In this document: positions 35,507 through 46,389 of the stretch, in pieces | Position numbering within the stretch: the stretch's first letter is position 1 | Layout: the number at the start of each line of letters is the position of its first letter | Source of the DNA: Blattamonas nauphoetae | Taxonomy: Eukaryota > Preaxostyla > Oxymonadida | Direction of reading: 5' to 3' | Length of the DNA: 64,000 bases | NCBI GenBank assembly: GCA_033064195.1 | Contig: JARBJD010000124.1 | Location: 62,001-126,000 of the forward strand | The notes under the pieces: model-generated | The model's input: the letters and a program-made list of their open reading frames with translations, nothing else | Told to the model about the DNA's origin: nothing | Databases searched by the model: none | Position numbers and translations under genes: made by a program

Positions 35507-35991
35507 AACTAATCATCAAAATCAGGAGAAAATGGAGAAATGAAAGATTTTTGCAATTTTTTTTCACGATTCCCTTCATTCATTTCAAGAAACAGAGTCT
35601 GTAAGAAAGATGTTCACCATACATTGAAATGGTCATAATATGGTCCACCGTCTCTGCATCGCATCTTTCTCTTCTATATCAATGTCATTTCGATTTGATT
35701 GATCGTATAAAAGACTCGTCTCTCACAATTGGACAGATCACACAAATACCCTCATGAACAGTCATCAATTCACTAATCTTCCTATATTCACTGAATTTGA
35801 ATTAAAATATGTATAATTGTGGTCATAGTTCAAATCAAAGAGTGAAAAATTGCAATAATAACCCAGAAAATGATGGACTGCCTCTAGCAATACGCGGACT
35901 GCCCCTAGCAAAGTCGGACTGCCCCTAGTACAAAAAAACGGACTGCCCCTAGTCAAAACGCGGACTGCGCGTAGCACTACCCCGTCCCCTC

Positions 35992-36450
35992 GGCATTGGC
36001 ACAGCCTTCCCTCGCAGGCGCTCCTCACAAACACATCTCGACTGTTCATCAACACGTCTGGAGGACCCATCTTCAAATCCTTCCAGAATTTCCTCCTCTT
36101 TGTGTCCAGCATATCAATCATCATGTGCGATTGGATGTGAGACATCATTGTTGCCATCGCTCCCCCAACTAAGACCACTTTGGAGGGTTTCTGTTCATTT
36201 CTGCGACTCTGTCTGAACCGCAGAACATCGACAAGCCGTCCATCATCAAAGCTCCGATTGTCATCTCGCTCAAAACACCAGTCGCAAGCCCTGCTCATCT
36301 CCACCCTCCAACATCATCCATTCCACTCTTCACTCCGTACATTTCTGACTGGCTCCTCATTGCACCTCACAACCAGAAACTCGGCGAACCAACACGTCCC
36401 CGCCGCCATTCCTCCACCTCTCATCGGCTGTCATCTTGAATCTCATCCGA
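35992..36450 (+). CDS. Exons of an unrecognised host gene interrupted by the MULE
   Basis: Open blocks read ALLTNTSRLFINTSGGPIFK (about 36,020-36,080) up to a donor GTGAGA at 36,136. After an acceptor near 36,221 they read NIDKPSIIKAPIVISLKTPV and YISDWLLIAPHNQKLG (to about 36,430). The same frame continues upstream of the MULE (32,795-32,873) if the element and one target copy are set aside, so the transposon lies in or beside an exon. Helical, soluble protein style; function unknown. Confidence 0.4.
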
Positions 36451-36576
36451 CCGGCGGAGAGGCAGAACAGAAGACACCAGCCGTCAACGTGGCGAAGAGT
36501 CTCTCCGAGGAGCCAGCCATGATCCGCAAGGCAACGCACATAAAAGAAGCAATGCAGTTCTTCTCTTTGAATTCTG

Positions 36577-37462
36577 TTGACAGTCGATCTCCTTGGCAGC
36601 TACCGATATCTGCGGAACGTCTACACAGATACTAGCAAATGGGCGGAAGACGTACACATGCAACTGATGGAGATCCAGTTTGAACTTTGTGAGGAGGAGA
36701 AGCGGAAAACGCAAGAAAATGAAGGCCTTCTGAATCAACAGCAGGATGCTGAGAAAGCGAACAGTCTCCAAAAGTGCACAGAAGCGAGGGCTGGGGTCGG
36801 GCTGTGTCCTCCAAACAGAAAGGATGGGAATACTGGAGAGGAGAGTGCTGCATCTCATCAGCGATTCACCACCCAAATCCGATCACATTATCTCTGGTAT
36901 TAAGCAATCGCATGACCCGTACTCGCTCAAAAGTTTATTATTCACAGCAACAGCCATCCTCATCAACACTCTCTTCCGAATCTCTGAAGGCGGAGAGAGC
37001 GTATCAGCTGAGTTCGCCCAAAGCGCGAAGGCAATGCTCATGCACGAAATGTTCGATATTCTAAGCTTCCACGCAGTACTGATCTCCATCCGCACTCGAC
37101 TTGCCGAGCCAGCCCCCTTCGTGGAATGCCTTCATTGTGCCTTTGGCTCTGCAGCCTTGGCTGAGTGGCGACAGCGAATCGACAGGTGGCAATCAGAAGC
37201 AACGGCAGAAATCAGCTCACATGAGATTGCTGCGCTCGTGTATCTTTACCTTGGGTCATCTCTGAATGTGGAGAAGGAAATGAAGACGATTCTGCCAACT
37301 GTCGGTCTCGATTCGGAGCAGGACATCAAAGTGATAGCATCTCTCCGAGACATCGGCTGTGATCCGCACAATAACTCCAACACTTGGCTCCGACCAGGCA
37401 CTCTCAGCTTCGCCTGCCTCGCTTTCCACTCGAGCCCATTTCGGACCAGTCAGACTGACTAG
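36577..37462 (+). CDS. Unrecognised helical protein, probable continuation of the same gene
   Basis: Two overlapping frames, 36,577-36,903 and 36,746-37,462, must be joined by a short intron. The first is a charged coiled-coil (WAEDVHMQLMEIQFELCEEE KRK). The second is a helical block (SLLFTATAILINTLFRISEG, ALAEWRQRIDRWQSEA, IAALVYLYLGSSLN). It resembles helical solenoid proteins but matches no family I can name. Later exons may lie at 37,600-38,200 and 39,890-40,110. Confidence 0.45.
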
Positions 37463-39607
37463 AACTTTGTGGAGTCAGTTCAAGATCAGTTGTTCTCATT
37501 CTTCCTTCCTCACTGTGCCTCGTCCTTCCGCAGACTCCACCCTCCGCAATCCACACAATTCAATTCCTCGACTCGGATTTCAGGTGCTCAGTTGTAACTC
37601 CTGTGTTAACTGTCACTGCTGCTCTCCACGATGTCCACGTGTCGTTCTTAATCGGTGTTCTTTCGGTAGCTTCAACCTCTTGCTCCACTTTCTATCTCAC
37701 TGCCACCTCCACTTCCCTGTATCTTCCCCTCCCCACCGTCCACTTCCACACGATGACCTATCGCATCCCGCCTCAAATGCTCTTCTGGACCCTCCCTGTC
37801 AGCTCCCGATGCACAAGGTGCACATGCACATACCCTCGCTCATTTGCCGAGACGATGCGACTGTATCTGTTCTCCTCTCTTCCTTTCTGCACGAACAAAA
37901 TATAAATCAAGAAGATGAGACAATGAAGAACCTCTTCCAGCGAACATTTTCTTCTCACACGTCTTTGCCACAAGCTGGATGTAGGACGTCTTCCTGTGTG
38001 TCATCACTGGAAGAGCACAGACACCAACCGGTTTGTGTTGTGCCTGTTCATCTTCTCACTCTCCCCTTCTCCAGCAACCTCGTCACACTGCCCACCCATC
38101 CCCTTTATTTCGACCAAATATCTGTGCCACATCGTCTGCTTCTGGATTCTCTGCCAGTGCGAAGAACACCATCCCGAAGCTGTGGACGATTCAAATAGTG
38201 TGCAGATGATGATCCGACAAGGCTCTCGGTCGAGATGCTCTTTCTTCCTCCAATTCTACGCAAGAGCCATAAAACTGCCATCTTTTATTCCCCTCCTTCC
38301 TTTTTTCTCATCTCATGTTTTTTTAAGTCTTTCCTTACTGCCTCTCATTCTAAAAGTCAGATCAACCCAAATCTCATCTTTTCCGGAAGAGAATTCAAAT
38401 TGGTCGCTCAACGAAGAAAAGAGAGTAAACTCATAAACAATGACACGATTTAGACAGGAAACAACGATCATCCGATCACCACTGGAGATCGCACTGATTA
38501 TGGGTTCGAAATAAAGAATGGGCTTCATCTCCCCCAGTTTCAAAACGCGCACCCAAGTTCGGGTCCTCACTTATTTCTATTGTGATTCTCTTTCACTTTT
38601 TTCGGGACATTTGAGTTTTGTGGATTGGACGGGTTTTGTGGATTTCCCTTACACGAAGGTCAATCAACTTCGTCAGACAAACAGACAGGGACCACCAAGT
38701 TTCAACTTCAAAGATGACAAGTTGGACAAGGAACCGCTTTAATTGGGTCATGGACTTCCAGTCACTTCAGCCCATCTCATAGACCCTCCACAAACCCGTT
38801 TTTAAATATAAACCCGTCTTTATTCAAAAATAAGAAGAATAGTTGTCTCAACTCGACAGGGAGTCAAAGTGAAGTGTACAACAAACGAGTCGCAATATCT
38901 AGGCAATCTGCTTCTTATTTTCGATGTTCGGAATGGTTTTTGAAAGAATGGGTCACAAAATTATCGTTAACTTCTCTCCGATCATTATCTATGAATGATC
39001 CAAAATTTGGCATCTAACTCCTCTTCTCCATCATTCGATGCAATTTTTCAACCGTTTTCCTGATTCGAATACAAGTCAACGTTCACCACACACTCCAAGT
39101 CTCGACCCGCACACTCTCTCTTACCACAGCCTCTCACCATCCACCTAACATCATCGAAGTTCATCAGCCATACGTTTCATGCCGACTTCAGTCGATCATG
39201 TCCAGGCGGGGAAGATATTTACTCAGACACTTTCTGAAGCTATCTAGTCGCTGTGAACAAATCAAAATCAACCAAGCGCTCCACAAACAGATGAAAAAGC
39301 CAGCATGACTTCATTGGATGCAGAATATATCCAAATAAATCACACCATTCCGATTTTGCCCAACCAGACATCCATCATCCAAAAATACCCTCTAATCCTC
39401 CCAAAGACCTCGTGGGCCCATCAGAACAAGTAAATTAGATCAGGAGCGGACGTATCACAACCTTTTTCTTCGCAGCAGATTGAATCGGTACGAGTGATGG
39501 TCTCGCTGATCACACGTCCTCAACACCATCCGATTGGGCAGCTGACCGAAACGTAGCTGGAAATTGTTATTCACTCACTGTTTCCACTCTTCCTTGTAGG
39601 TAAACGC
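37463..39607. other. Pyrimidine-rich region with uncertain exons
   Basis: The plus strand is strongly C/T-rich through 37,500-38,300, so long frames such as 37,359-38,198 are weak evidence. Parts could be exons of the gene starting near 36 kb. From 38,450 to 39,600 nothing recognisable is present apart from the inverted end at 38,780. Confidence 0.3.
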
Positions 39608-40634
39608 GTGTCTAAACGCCTACAGATATGTTTCCGTCTGAACAACAGATCAACTCGCCACAAACGGAGAATGCCAAAAGCAAGAATGGAAGCTGGGAAG
39701 GAACTATTAAATCAACCAGAAACCAACAGTAGCGCTCACACGCTCCTGAGGTCTGCCTACTCACACCTTTTCGTCCACTTCTTCCTGTTCCTTGCCATTC
39801 ACTCCATTTCCCTCGACACAGCCTTCTTTCTATTTCTTCACCCTTCCCTCATGTTTTCCTCCTTACTTTTCCCTCTCCAGGTTCCCTCTCTCCCACATCT
39901 TCATCACCCCCTTCTCAACCGAAGAAGAGGCCAAGCATATAAAAGGCTTCTTTCTCAACAACGGTCCCTTCGGAGGCTCAATGGAAGTGCTCCGACATCT
40001 ATACACAATGCACAAATGTCATATTCCATTCACATGGACTCTGATCAAACACATTACACAATTGCTCGCTTGTGTGCATTGGATGCTGCCGCACGAGAAC
40101 CAGGACGGAAAGGATGAGCATTTTGTATCTTTCAATGTTTGTTGACATGAAATTCATTGGATTGGGGATATTTATCTCCTTTTCTCATCGCGTCTTTCCG
40201 TGTCATTTCTCCTCGATCTCATCAATTGTCCATAGTTCTCTCACTCTTCCTCTCCTTCCCCATCTCTCCCAGAAAACAAGCCCGCACTTCCGAATGCCAG
40301 ACATGAACAATCCTTGGACAACGACAGTCCCGCTCATAGAAGAACAATCACAGAAGCATCTGGGCATGCCCTCCACATCTTCTTCTCGTACATAAGAAAG
40401 CCACGACCAGCATCATCATCAAAGAAAAGGTATCGGAGTGAGAGAAAGATGCCCCATTGTTTGGAAACATTCACATTTCATCACTTCATTACCGGTTCAT
40501 TTTTCTCTCTAAATTTCATTGTCAACGTGTAAATAAGGGTTTAGAAGAAATGAAAATCACACTATTATTCGAATTCTGGGTCTTGGTGAATAAAAACGGG
40601 TTTATATATTTTAGACGGGTTTGTGGAGGGACTA
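38780..40634. repeat. Inverted 45-50-nt ends enclosing 1.85 kb
   Basis: TAGACCCTCCACAAACCCGT at 38,780 and its near-complement ending GTTTGTGGAGGGACTA at 40,634, with the AT-rich continuation also matching (to about 38,830 and from 40,585). Looks like an older transposon; the mariner element begins exactly at its right end. No target duplication recognised. Confidence 0.5.
39888..40145 (+). CDS. Unrecognised exon
   Basis: The block FITPFSTEEEAKHIKGFFLN...GPFGGSMEVLRHLYTMHKCH, then IPFTWTLIKHITQLLACVHW to TGA at 40,143, is convincing as protein, preceded by a pyrimidine tract and CAG acceptor around 39,880. Possibly the last conserved exon of the gene beginning near 36 kb, or a captured fragment within the inverted pair. 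Function unknown. Confidence 0.35.
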   Translation, partial: LSHIFITPFSTEEEAKHIKGFFLNNGPFGGSMEVLRHLYTMHKCHIPFTWTLIKHITQLLACVHWMLPHENQDGKDEHFVSFNVC

Positions 40635-41108
40635 CAGGTATGGCTCGAAGAACTGGGACCGAATTTTTCTCCCTCAATATTGCATTATTTCATTTTTCCT
40701 TTAAATTCACCAGTGAAAGTGGTCATTCTCCTTATTTTGAAAAAACACCGAGATAAACTAAAATTCTCCAAAATGAAATGCGGGTGTTTGCGATCAATTG
40801 TCCCTCGTCCTATCGAGTGATCCTCTGTGACTCTCGTCCAACAAACTTCGCCTCCATCATGTGTATGTTCCTCTTCTTCATTATTTCCGTCCTATCTGCC
40901 CTTTCCAGCGCGAATGAGTTTTATGACTTCCTCCTCACTCAATTAGGCAAAGATGAGCTATTGGACCCTGGAAATGGTATGACATGCTAGTTTAAGTCTT
41001 TTAACCTTTCTCTTCGATTTAGATGGTTGTCGTACCTTTTTGTGTACTTTAAGAGGATGATCGCAATAAATTGTCCGGTCTAATCATACTGCTCCTTGAT
41101 ACGTGACA
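40635..41108. repeat. Left inverted end of the mariner element
   Basis: About 475 nt matching 44,469-44,946 in reverse. Both arms contain a 70-codon frame with a hydrophobic, signal-like stretch (MCMFLFFIISVLSALSSA). Because the arms are copies, its presence in both is not independent evidence of coding. A diverged related stretch lies at 51,275-51,540. Confidence 0.8.
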
Positions 41109-41346
41109 ATCACCATAACCAAAGTGCGGAAATAACGCATTTTACCCGAATGAAGTCGAGACAGTAAACAAGATACAACCATAAGAGATTTTTGAAGATT
41201 GAGGAGAATCGGACAAGAGCCCAGGAGTTTTATCATATTACTGAATCTGTTTTCATTTCCACCCTTTTTCATTTCATTTCACATTGATTCATATACAATT
41301 AATTCTATTTTTTGTTCTCTTGTCTGATCTTGCCCATGATTTAAAA

Positions 41347-42364
41347 ATGTCATCTGCTCTTGTTCGATATCGTGATCGTTCGATCATCTATTTCTGTTTC
41401 CAACTCAAACTGACACAAAAAGAATGCCTTGTGAAATGTCGACTCGCCTTTCCAAAGGATCATCCTTCAAAATCGTCGATCTCTCGAATTTACGGAGAAT
41501 TACAGCAAAATCGGTTCCGTTTTATCACTCTCTCTCCTCCTGGACTCCCAAAAAATGTTGAAATTCGCGAAAAATTGCGGCAACTCGTCTCAGAAAATCC
41601 GCACGCATCCACAAGGTGGTTTGCGACACGAATACCCTGCGCAAGGACAACTGTGAAGAAGATTTTGAAAAATGAATTGAAATTACGAAAGGTCACAAAC
41701 CGGTATGTCCCTTTCGAACTGTCTCCCGAGCTGAAACTACAACGGATGATTCTCTCTCAATCCATGGGTGCATTTCTGCAATCCCAACGATCTACTCAGT
41801 TCCACAATATTCTAACAGGGGACGAATCATGGTTCTATTTAGAATACCAACACAAACATACCTGGATCGAGCAGGGGGCTCCGCTTCCGACAATCGTACG
41901 CAAATCAATAAGTGCCAAAAAAACAATGGCACTCATCTGGTGGGGGGTTGAGGACACCCCAGTTGTTAAATGTGTCGACCCTGACACAAACGTTGATTCC
42001 ATTGTATACATAGAAAATGTGTTGGAAAGGTTGAAAATATGGAGAGAAAGGGAAGGAAATGAAAGTAAAGAGGTATTCATACATCAGGATAATGCCAGTA
42101 TTCATCACTCTCGTATTTCGCTTGCGGCTTTGAGTCTGGCGAACCTCTCGATCCTCGAACACCCAGCCCATTCTCCAGATCTTGCGCCATCCGACTTTTT
42201 CCTCTTTCCGTACCTCAAATATAAGCTTCAAGGAATTTCAGCATCAAATCATCAACACATGGAGAGTCACTTGGCGAAACTGATGGCTGAGATCAGCCCC
42301 GAAACAAAAGTTATGGTTTTCGAAAATTGGATCACAAGACTAAGATGGGTTGTGGAACACAATG
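41347..42364 (+). CDS. mariner transposase (DD34D)
   Basis: Transposase of the mariner family, which cuts and pastes DNA at TA sites. I choose ATG 41,347 (MSSALVRYRDRSI); an upstream ATG at 41,284 adds a hydrophobic stretch atypical of the family. An N-terminal paired helix-turn-helix region is followed by the catalytic core. The first Asp is in LTGDESWFY (about 41,814-41,840), the second in HQDNASIHHS (about 42,083-42,112), and the third in HSPDLAPSDFFLF (about 42,172-42,210). Exactly 34 residues separate the last two, the classic mariner DD34D. The WVVEHNG near the end precedes the family's usual C terminus. The frame stays open across a likely 52-nt intron (42,365-42,416, GTGAGT...ATTAG) and splicing fuses it in frame to the OTU exon. 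All catalytic residues are present. Confidence 0.85.
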
Positions 42365-42416
42365 GTGAGTATTACAACGAAGGTTTCATTTTTATTACAT
42401 TACTCATCTGAATTAG

Positions 42417-43253
42417 GTCAGAAATGCGTGAATTCGTTCACATCATCACATCCTATCAACTCTCTCCCTTCTCCTCAACAAGCATCGAAACCTTCACAAC
42501 ACACACTCACAGATGAAGTGGCACCAATTCACAACTCAATCGAAACACTAGTCCATTCAACGAACACAATTCCAGCGGGCAGTTTTCCGACCACCAACTC
42601 TGTCGACCTACACATTCCTGCATCCATCCGAAAAGTATCCTTTGATCCTCCCAACCAAACTATTTCCCACATCAATCAAGTTGTAATGGGGTACACTCCT
42701 GATGATGCGGATTCGGATCTCCGCCATTTACGTTCTTTTACCGATCCAAGGTCATCACATCACAAATGGCCGGTAATGGGGGACGGAAACTGCTTCTTCC
42801 GAAGCGTTTCTGTCTCCCCTGACAAACACGGAGGATCATTTCTCTTATCTAAGACAAATCACCTGCGAGTATTTCAAACAACATTCTCAATTTTACCTAG
42901 GTTGTCTATCGCTCTTCACGCCCCCAATTTCAGCGGATCAATACTATAATGAGATGAAAGTGGACGGGACATATGCCGATTTCATCGCAAATCACTGTTT
43001 GTCACACGCTTTTCAACTCTCAATTGTGATTTGGACTCCTGACAATCCCTGCTTGCCATGCCCTGTTCATTTCACCGATGGCCGCATTATTCACCTCTCC
43101 TACTCAAGGGAGAGCCAGCATTTTCAACCACTGTTGTCTGACCTTCAGTGGGCTCAAGCGAACGTTTTGTACTCGCAAAATCCAATCGCTGGCAGGAAAC
43201 GACGGTTTGCCTTTCATTTTAGAATTTTCTTTTCGGAAGCAATCAGTGAGTAG
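42417..43253 (+). CDS. OTU-type cysteine protease domain, fused to mariner transposase
   Basis: Second exon of the mariner gene. A Ser/Thr/Pro-rich linker (about 42,420-42,770) leads to the OTU box GDGNCFFRSVS (42,782-42,815) with catalytic Cys and preceding Asp. The domain continues as YLRQITCEYFKQHSQF, QYYNEMKVDGTYADFI and AFQLSIVIW, ending at ESQHFQPLLSD with the catalytic His (43,119-43,121). The Cys-box part and the rest lie in different frames, with a shift between about 42,800 and 42,815, so this copy has either a frameshift or an unseen tiny intron. OTU proteases remove ubiquitin from proteins; some other eukaryotic transposons carry them. After the His come basic residues (GRKRRF). 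In-frame fusion to a mariner transposase is not something I know from described families. Confidence 0.7.
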
Positions 43254-43376
43254 CGAAAAGAAAAGAAAAAAAGCAAAACCAGCAGAAAAACCGTGCAGTG
43301 GGGAGACAAGCGACAAAAGAGAAGTGTAGGAAGTCCAAAGAAAAGAGGTATACCATCGAAGAAAAGATTGTAGCCT

Positions 43377-43850
43377 TTGGTTGCCGATAACTTCGGAAAA
43401 ATACGACTGAACCTCTCTTCGGGCTCCCGTATCGGCTCCCGTGCCAGTCTACCTCCTCTCCAACTGCAGCCTCTGCCTCCGCAACAGTCTGTCATCATCG
43501 CCAACCAGCACATGTCCTCCCGAAAGCTTCCCAAATACCGACACTCGCATCAATTCAGAACGAGCTGTCCGATTCACCCTAATCGAGTCTCTTCGCTCCG
43601 ATCCAAACGTGCAGTTGTTTTTGGTAAACCTGCTCACGTTCGGCACACAGCGCTTCACAAATGCCTCGTCCGTCTGGATCCTCGCTTCCCTCTACTTTCA
43701 ACACATCCTCCACAACACAGCCCGCGCAGCAGATGCTCTTTAGAAGGCCAAACAGTCCGTCCCTCACATCATCGAACGCTGGACTGAGTTCTGCTTCATG
43801 CGGGAGATGGAGCTGACAAAGGTGGCCGAAAACAGGCCAATTTTCTCATA
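43377..43850 (+). pseudogene. Host-like fragment, TmcB-style helical segment
   Basis: The plus-strand block around 43,530-43,850 reads INSERAVRFTLIESLRSDPN, VQLFLVNLLTFGTQRFTNAS, LYFQHILHNTARAADAL, then TAG at 43,741, then KAKQSVPHIIERWTEFCFM REMEL in the same frame. The spacing of A..L..A....P...R resembles the cytoplasmic helical part of TmcB-like (tiny macrocysts) multi-pass proteins that are often coupled to nucleotide cyclases in flagellates. It sits inside the mariner element between the OTU exon and the right end, so it may be a captured gene piece. Identification is tentative. Confidence 0.3.
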
Positions 43851-44468
43851 ATTTGGCTTTATCTGTGGCTATAAACAGGACAGGGGAATAAAAGACAGAC
43901 TTTAGGACTAGGGAAGTATCGAGACCTTGACATGTGGTTATTTTGGAGTTTCGTGATGGTCAAGAATGAAAACAACCGTCTGTCCACCTGCTGTGCGTCA
44001 ACCCTATCAATCAACTGAAGGGAATCAGGGTTTGACTTCAACTTTCTTATTTTGTTTCAAAGTCACCTGTTTGTACCGATCTTGATTGGACACAAAACAG
44101 AACATCGCAAAACACCGATCAGAAGGAGAAACGAGTGACTAATGAGCAAGATTGGACGTCCTCTTTGGAGAAAAATGCTGTTGAAGATCTTATTTGTTCA
44201 TTTTTAAGATTCCACATTTCACCAATCGCGATTGAATCAATTTGCCTCAGTGTGAAGAGGACTATGAAGAAAGAAAGGAGAAAGAGACATGAATGCGATG
44301 TGGAAGGAGTAGAATTACAGGAAAAAGGAATAGAGACACGATAAATGGGCAATCTCTGGTGTTTTCAGCGCTCCATTCTCGAACTTCAGGAACCTTCAAC
44401 AGAACCACATGTCAGGGTATCGAGACAGTTCTAGTCCAGAAATCTGTATTTAATTCTCCCTGTCCGGA

Positions 44469-44946
44469 TTTTTGTCACGTATCAAGGAGCAGTATGATTA
44501 GACCGGACAATTTATTGCGATCATCCTCTTAAAGTACACAAAAAGGTACGACAACCATCTAAATCGAAGAGAAAGGTTAAAAGACTTAAACTAGCATGTC
44601 ATACCATTTCCAGGGTCCAATAGCTCATCTTTGCCTAATTGAGTGAGGAGGAAGTCATAAAACTCATTCGCGCTGGAAAGGGCAGATAGGACGGAAATAA
44701 TGAAGAAGAGGAACATACACATGATGGAGGCGAAGTTTGTTGGACGAGAGTCACAGAGGATCACTCGATAGGACGAGGGACAATTGATCGCAAACACCCG
44801 CACTTCATTTTGGAGAATTTTAGTTTATCTCGGTGTTTTTTCAAAATAAGGAGAATGACCACTTTCACTGGTGAATTTAAAGGAAAAATGAAATAATGCA
44901 ATATTGAGGGAGAAAAATTCGGTCCCAGTTCTTCGAGCCATACCTG
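44469..44946. repeat. Right inverted end of the mariner element
   Basis: Mirror of 40,635-41,108. Just inside it, 44,390-44,475 is a diverged inverted copy of 43,865-43,945, so the right side is partly palindromic. Confidence 0.8.
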
Positions 44947-45542
44947 TATCAAAACCAGGGCTCCACTTCACTGTGATTCGGACCTGACAAGTGAAATGTT
45001 TTTATCAATGTGTAGGACTGACCAAATTCGTGTCAAATTCATGTGGGTGTTCTTTTACAAGTTCCCTAACTTGATTTCAAGGTTGATCTTGGTCACTTCA
45101 ATGAGATAGAATCATTCCAAAAACAAGTGAAAGTGAGCAATATTCTGACGACGTGGTTTGTTGTTTTGGTGTTCTCCAAACGAGTCTGTCGTCTGGTCTT
45201 CGTAGCTTCTTGCGAATGTCGCTGAATCGGTGAGTCAGACTCGTTCCTCGTTCATCGCGGCCTGCCTGCAATATTCCCATTTCCGAAGAATGCCCTCACA
45301 AACAGCTTGTTGTTTGCGCACAATTCTTTTCCATTTCAGTCTTGACTTCCATATTCTCTGTTTCTGGAGCCGTTTCAGAGTGTTGTTCCCAAAGTTCTAA
45401 AGAAAGTTCCTTCTTCACACCTTCGCCAAGAACTTTTTGAAATTTGTTCCCAATGTTCATTGTTTGTCGATTGTAGCGTGTTCTGGTTGGGCAAAGTGTT
45501 CTTTTTCATGTTTCCTGTGTCGAGTCATTTGTGTGATAAGTA

Positions 45543-46178
45543 TTGTCAATCCACTTGAAATTTCCGCTTCAGCCGCATCAAGACCCTCCACTGAACGATC
45601 TGCATGATCAGACACTGCTCGTAATTCAGCCAATTCCTGCTCACATTCGAGTCACTCTCGTTCCCACCATTCCAATGTCTGGTCATCGTCAGCCGAGCAT
45701 CAAGAACGGTTCAATGGTGTGTGTGAATGGAGGAATGGAGCTGTCAAATGCTTTGTGTGATGAACACGCCGCTGCCGACAGTGGCTTGTTCTTCACGACA
45801 GAGTCCAAGAAGAGGTGTTTGACAGTCATTGAAACAGAAATATCCAGATCGTTTTCGATGTCTTCGATTTCACTCTTCGAAAGTGACATCAAACTTACGA
45901 ATGGCGTTGGGCGACGGTTGGAGAGCATCTGTTGTGTTCGTCCGAACTGGTCAAAGACATGCGATAAGCTCCAATCTCGTTTGCCATTTCGGGTCCTTCT
46001 TCCTTTTAGTGGTAACCACAGACACAACACGCGCCTAAGTCTCAACTTGTTGGAGGGTGTTGATTCTTGCTGTTCTTCGCTGTTCTTCCTCATTGTGTCT
46101 GTCAAGAAGAGGATGTTCTGGCATTTCTTCCATTTGCACTGTTGTTCCAATCCTTTCTCACTTCGCTTGAGGTCATAA
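45543..46178. other. Conserved segment beside SPRY relic, coding strand unclear
   Basis: Open on the plus strand for 211 codons (SIHLKFPLQPHQDPPLNDL onward) and on the minus strand for 153 codons (including PTPFVSLMSLSKSEIEDIEN). The partner at 15,476-16,076 keeps both partially. The long plus frame has many Cys/Phe/Leu and an unnatural C terminus, so I lean slightly to the minus strand, which is also the strand of the adjacent SPRY gene. Confidence 0.3.
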
Positions 46179-46389
46179 TCCTTTCAAATTCTTCCTTTTC
46201 TTTCTTCAAACCAATCTTTCATTCGATGGACAATTGAAAAGACTTGCTCGCTCTGAAACGGGTCTGATTCAGCATCTGTCGGTGGACTCCATTGTTCGCA
46301 GGCGAGAAGATTCCACGCATTGGGGGTCATCGCTTGTTCGAGAAAGATTTCATTGTTTTGGCAGACAGACACACTCCCATTTCGGTGAG

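Larger units (their letters stand above)
32883..35982. mobile_element. Mutator-type (MULE-like) element, 3.1 kb
   Basis: Long terminal inverted repeats of about 172 nt (32,883-33,054 and 35,811-35,982), starting GGGTGTTGCTACGCGCAG on the left, are flanked by the 9-bp direct duplication CGTCCCCTC (32,874-32,882 and 35,983-35,991). Each end contains about five units of CTAGGGGCAGTCCG. A 9-bp target duplication with long inverted ends is the Mutator signature. No MULE transposase is visible, so it is a non-autonomous copy; the interior may be captured host DNA. It interrupts a host open frame. Confidence 0.8.
40635..44946 (+). mobile_element. mariner element with long inverted ends and an OTU domain
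   Basis: 4,312-bp element flanked by TA (40,633-40,634 and 44,947-44,948). Inverted ends of about 475 nt (to 41,108 and from 44,469) begin CAGGTATGGCTCGAAG. It contains a DD34D mariner transposase, an intron-joined OTU protease domain and a passenger host-like fragment (43,377-43,850). The ends are near identical, indicating recent insertion. The transposase frame is whole; the OTU part has one apparent frame change. Confidence 0.85.

Noticed and set aside
37359-38198. 279-codon single-exon gene
   Set aside because: Frame crosses a strongly C/T-rich tract, overlaps a better-supported frame, and has unnatural composition (many Cys, His, Ser); at most it contains exons.
40778-40990. 70-codon signal-peptide-like frame in both mariner arms as a real gene
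   Set aside because: The two copies are the same inverted end, so repetition is no evidence, and the diverged relative at 51,275-51,540 does not keep the frame well.
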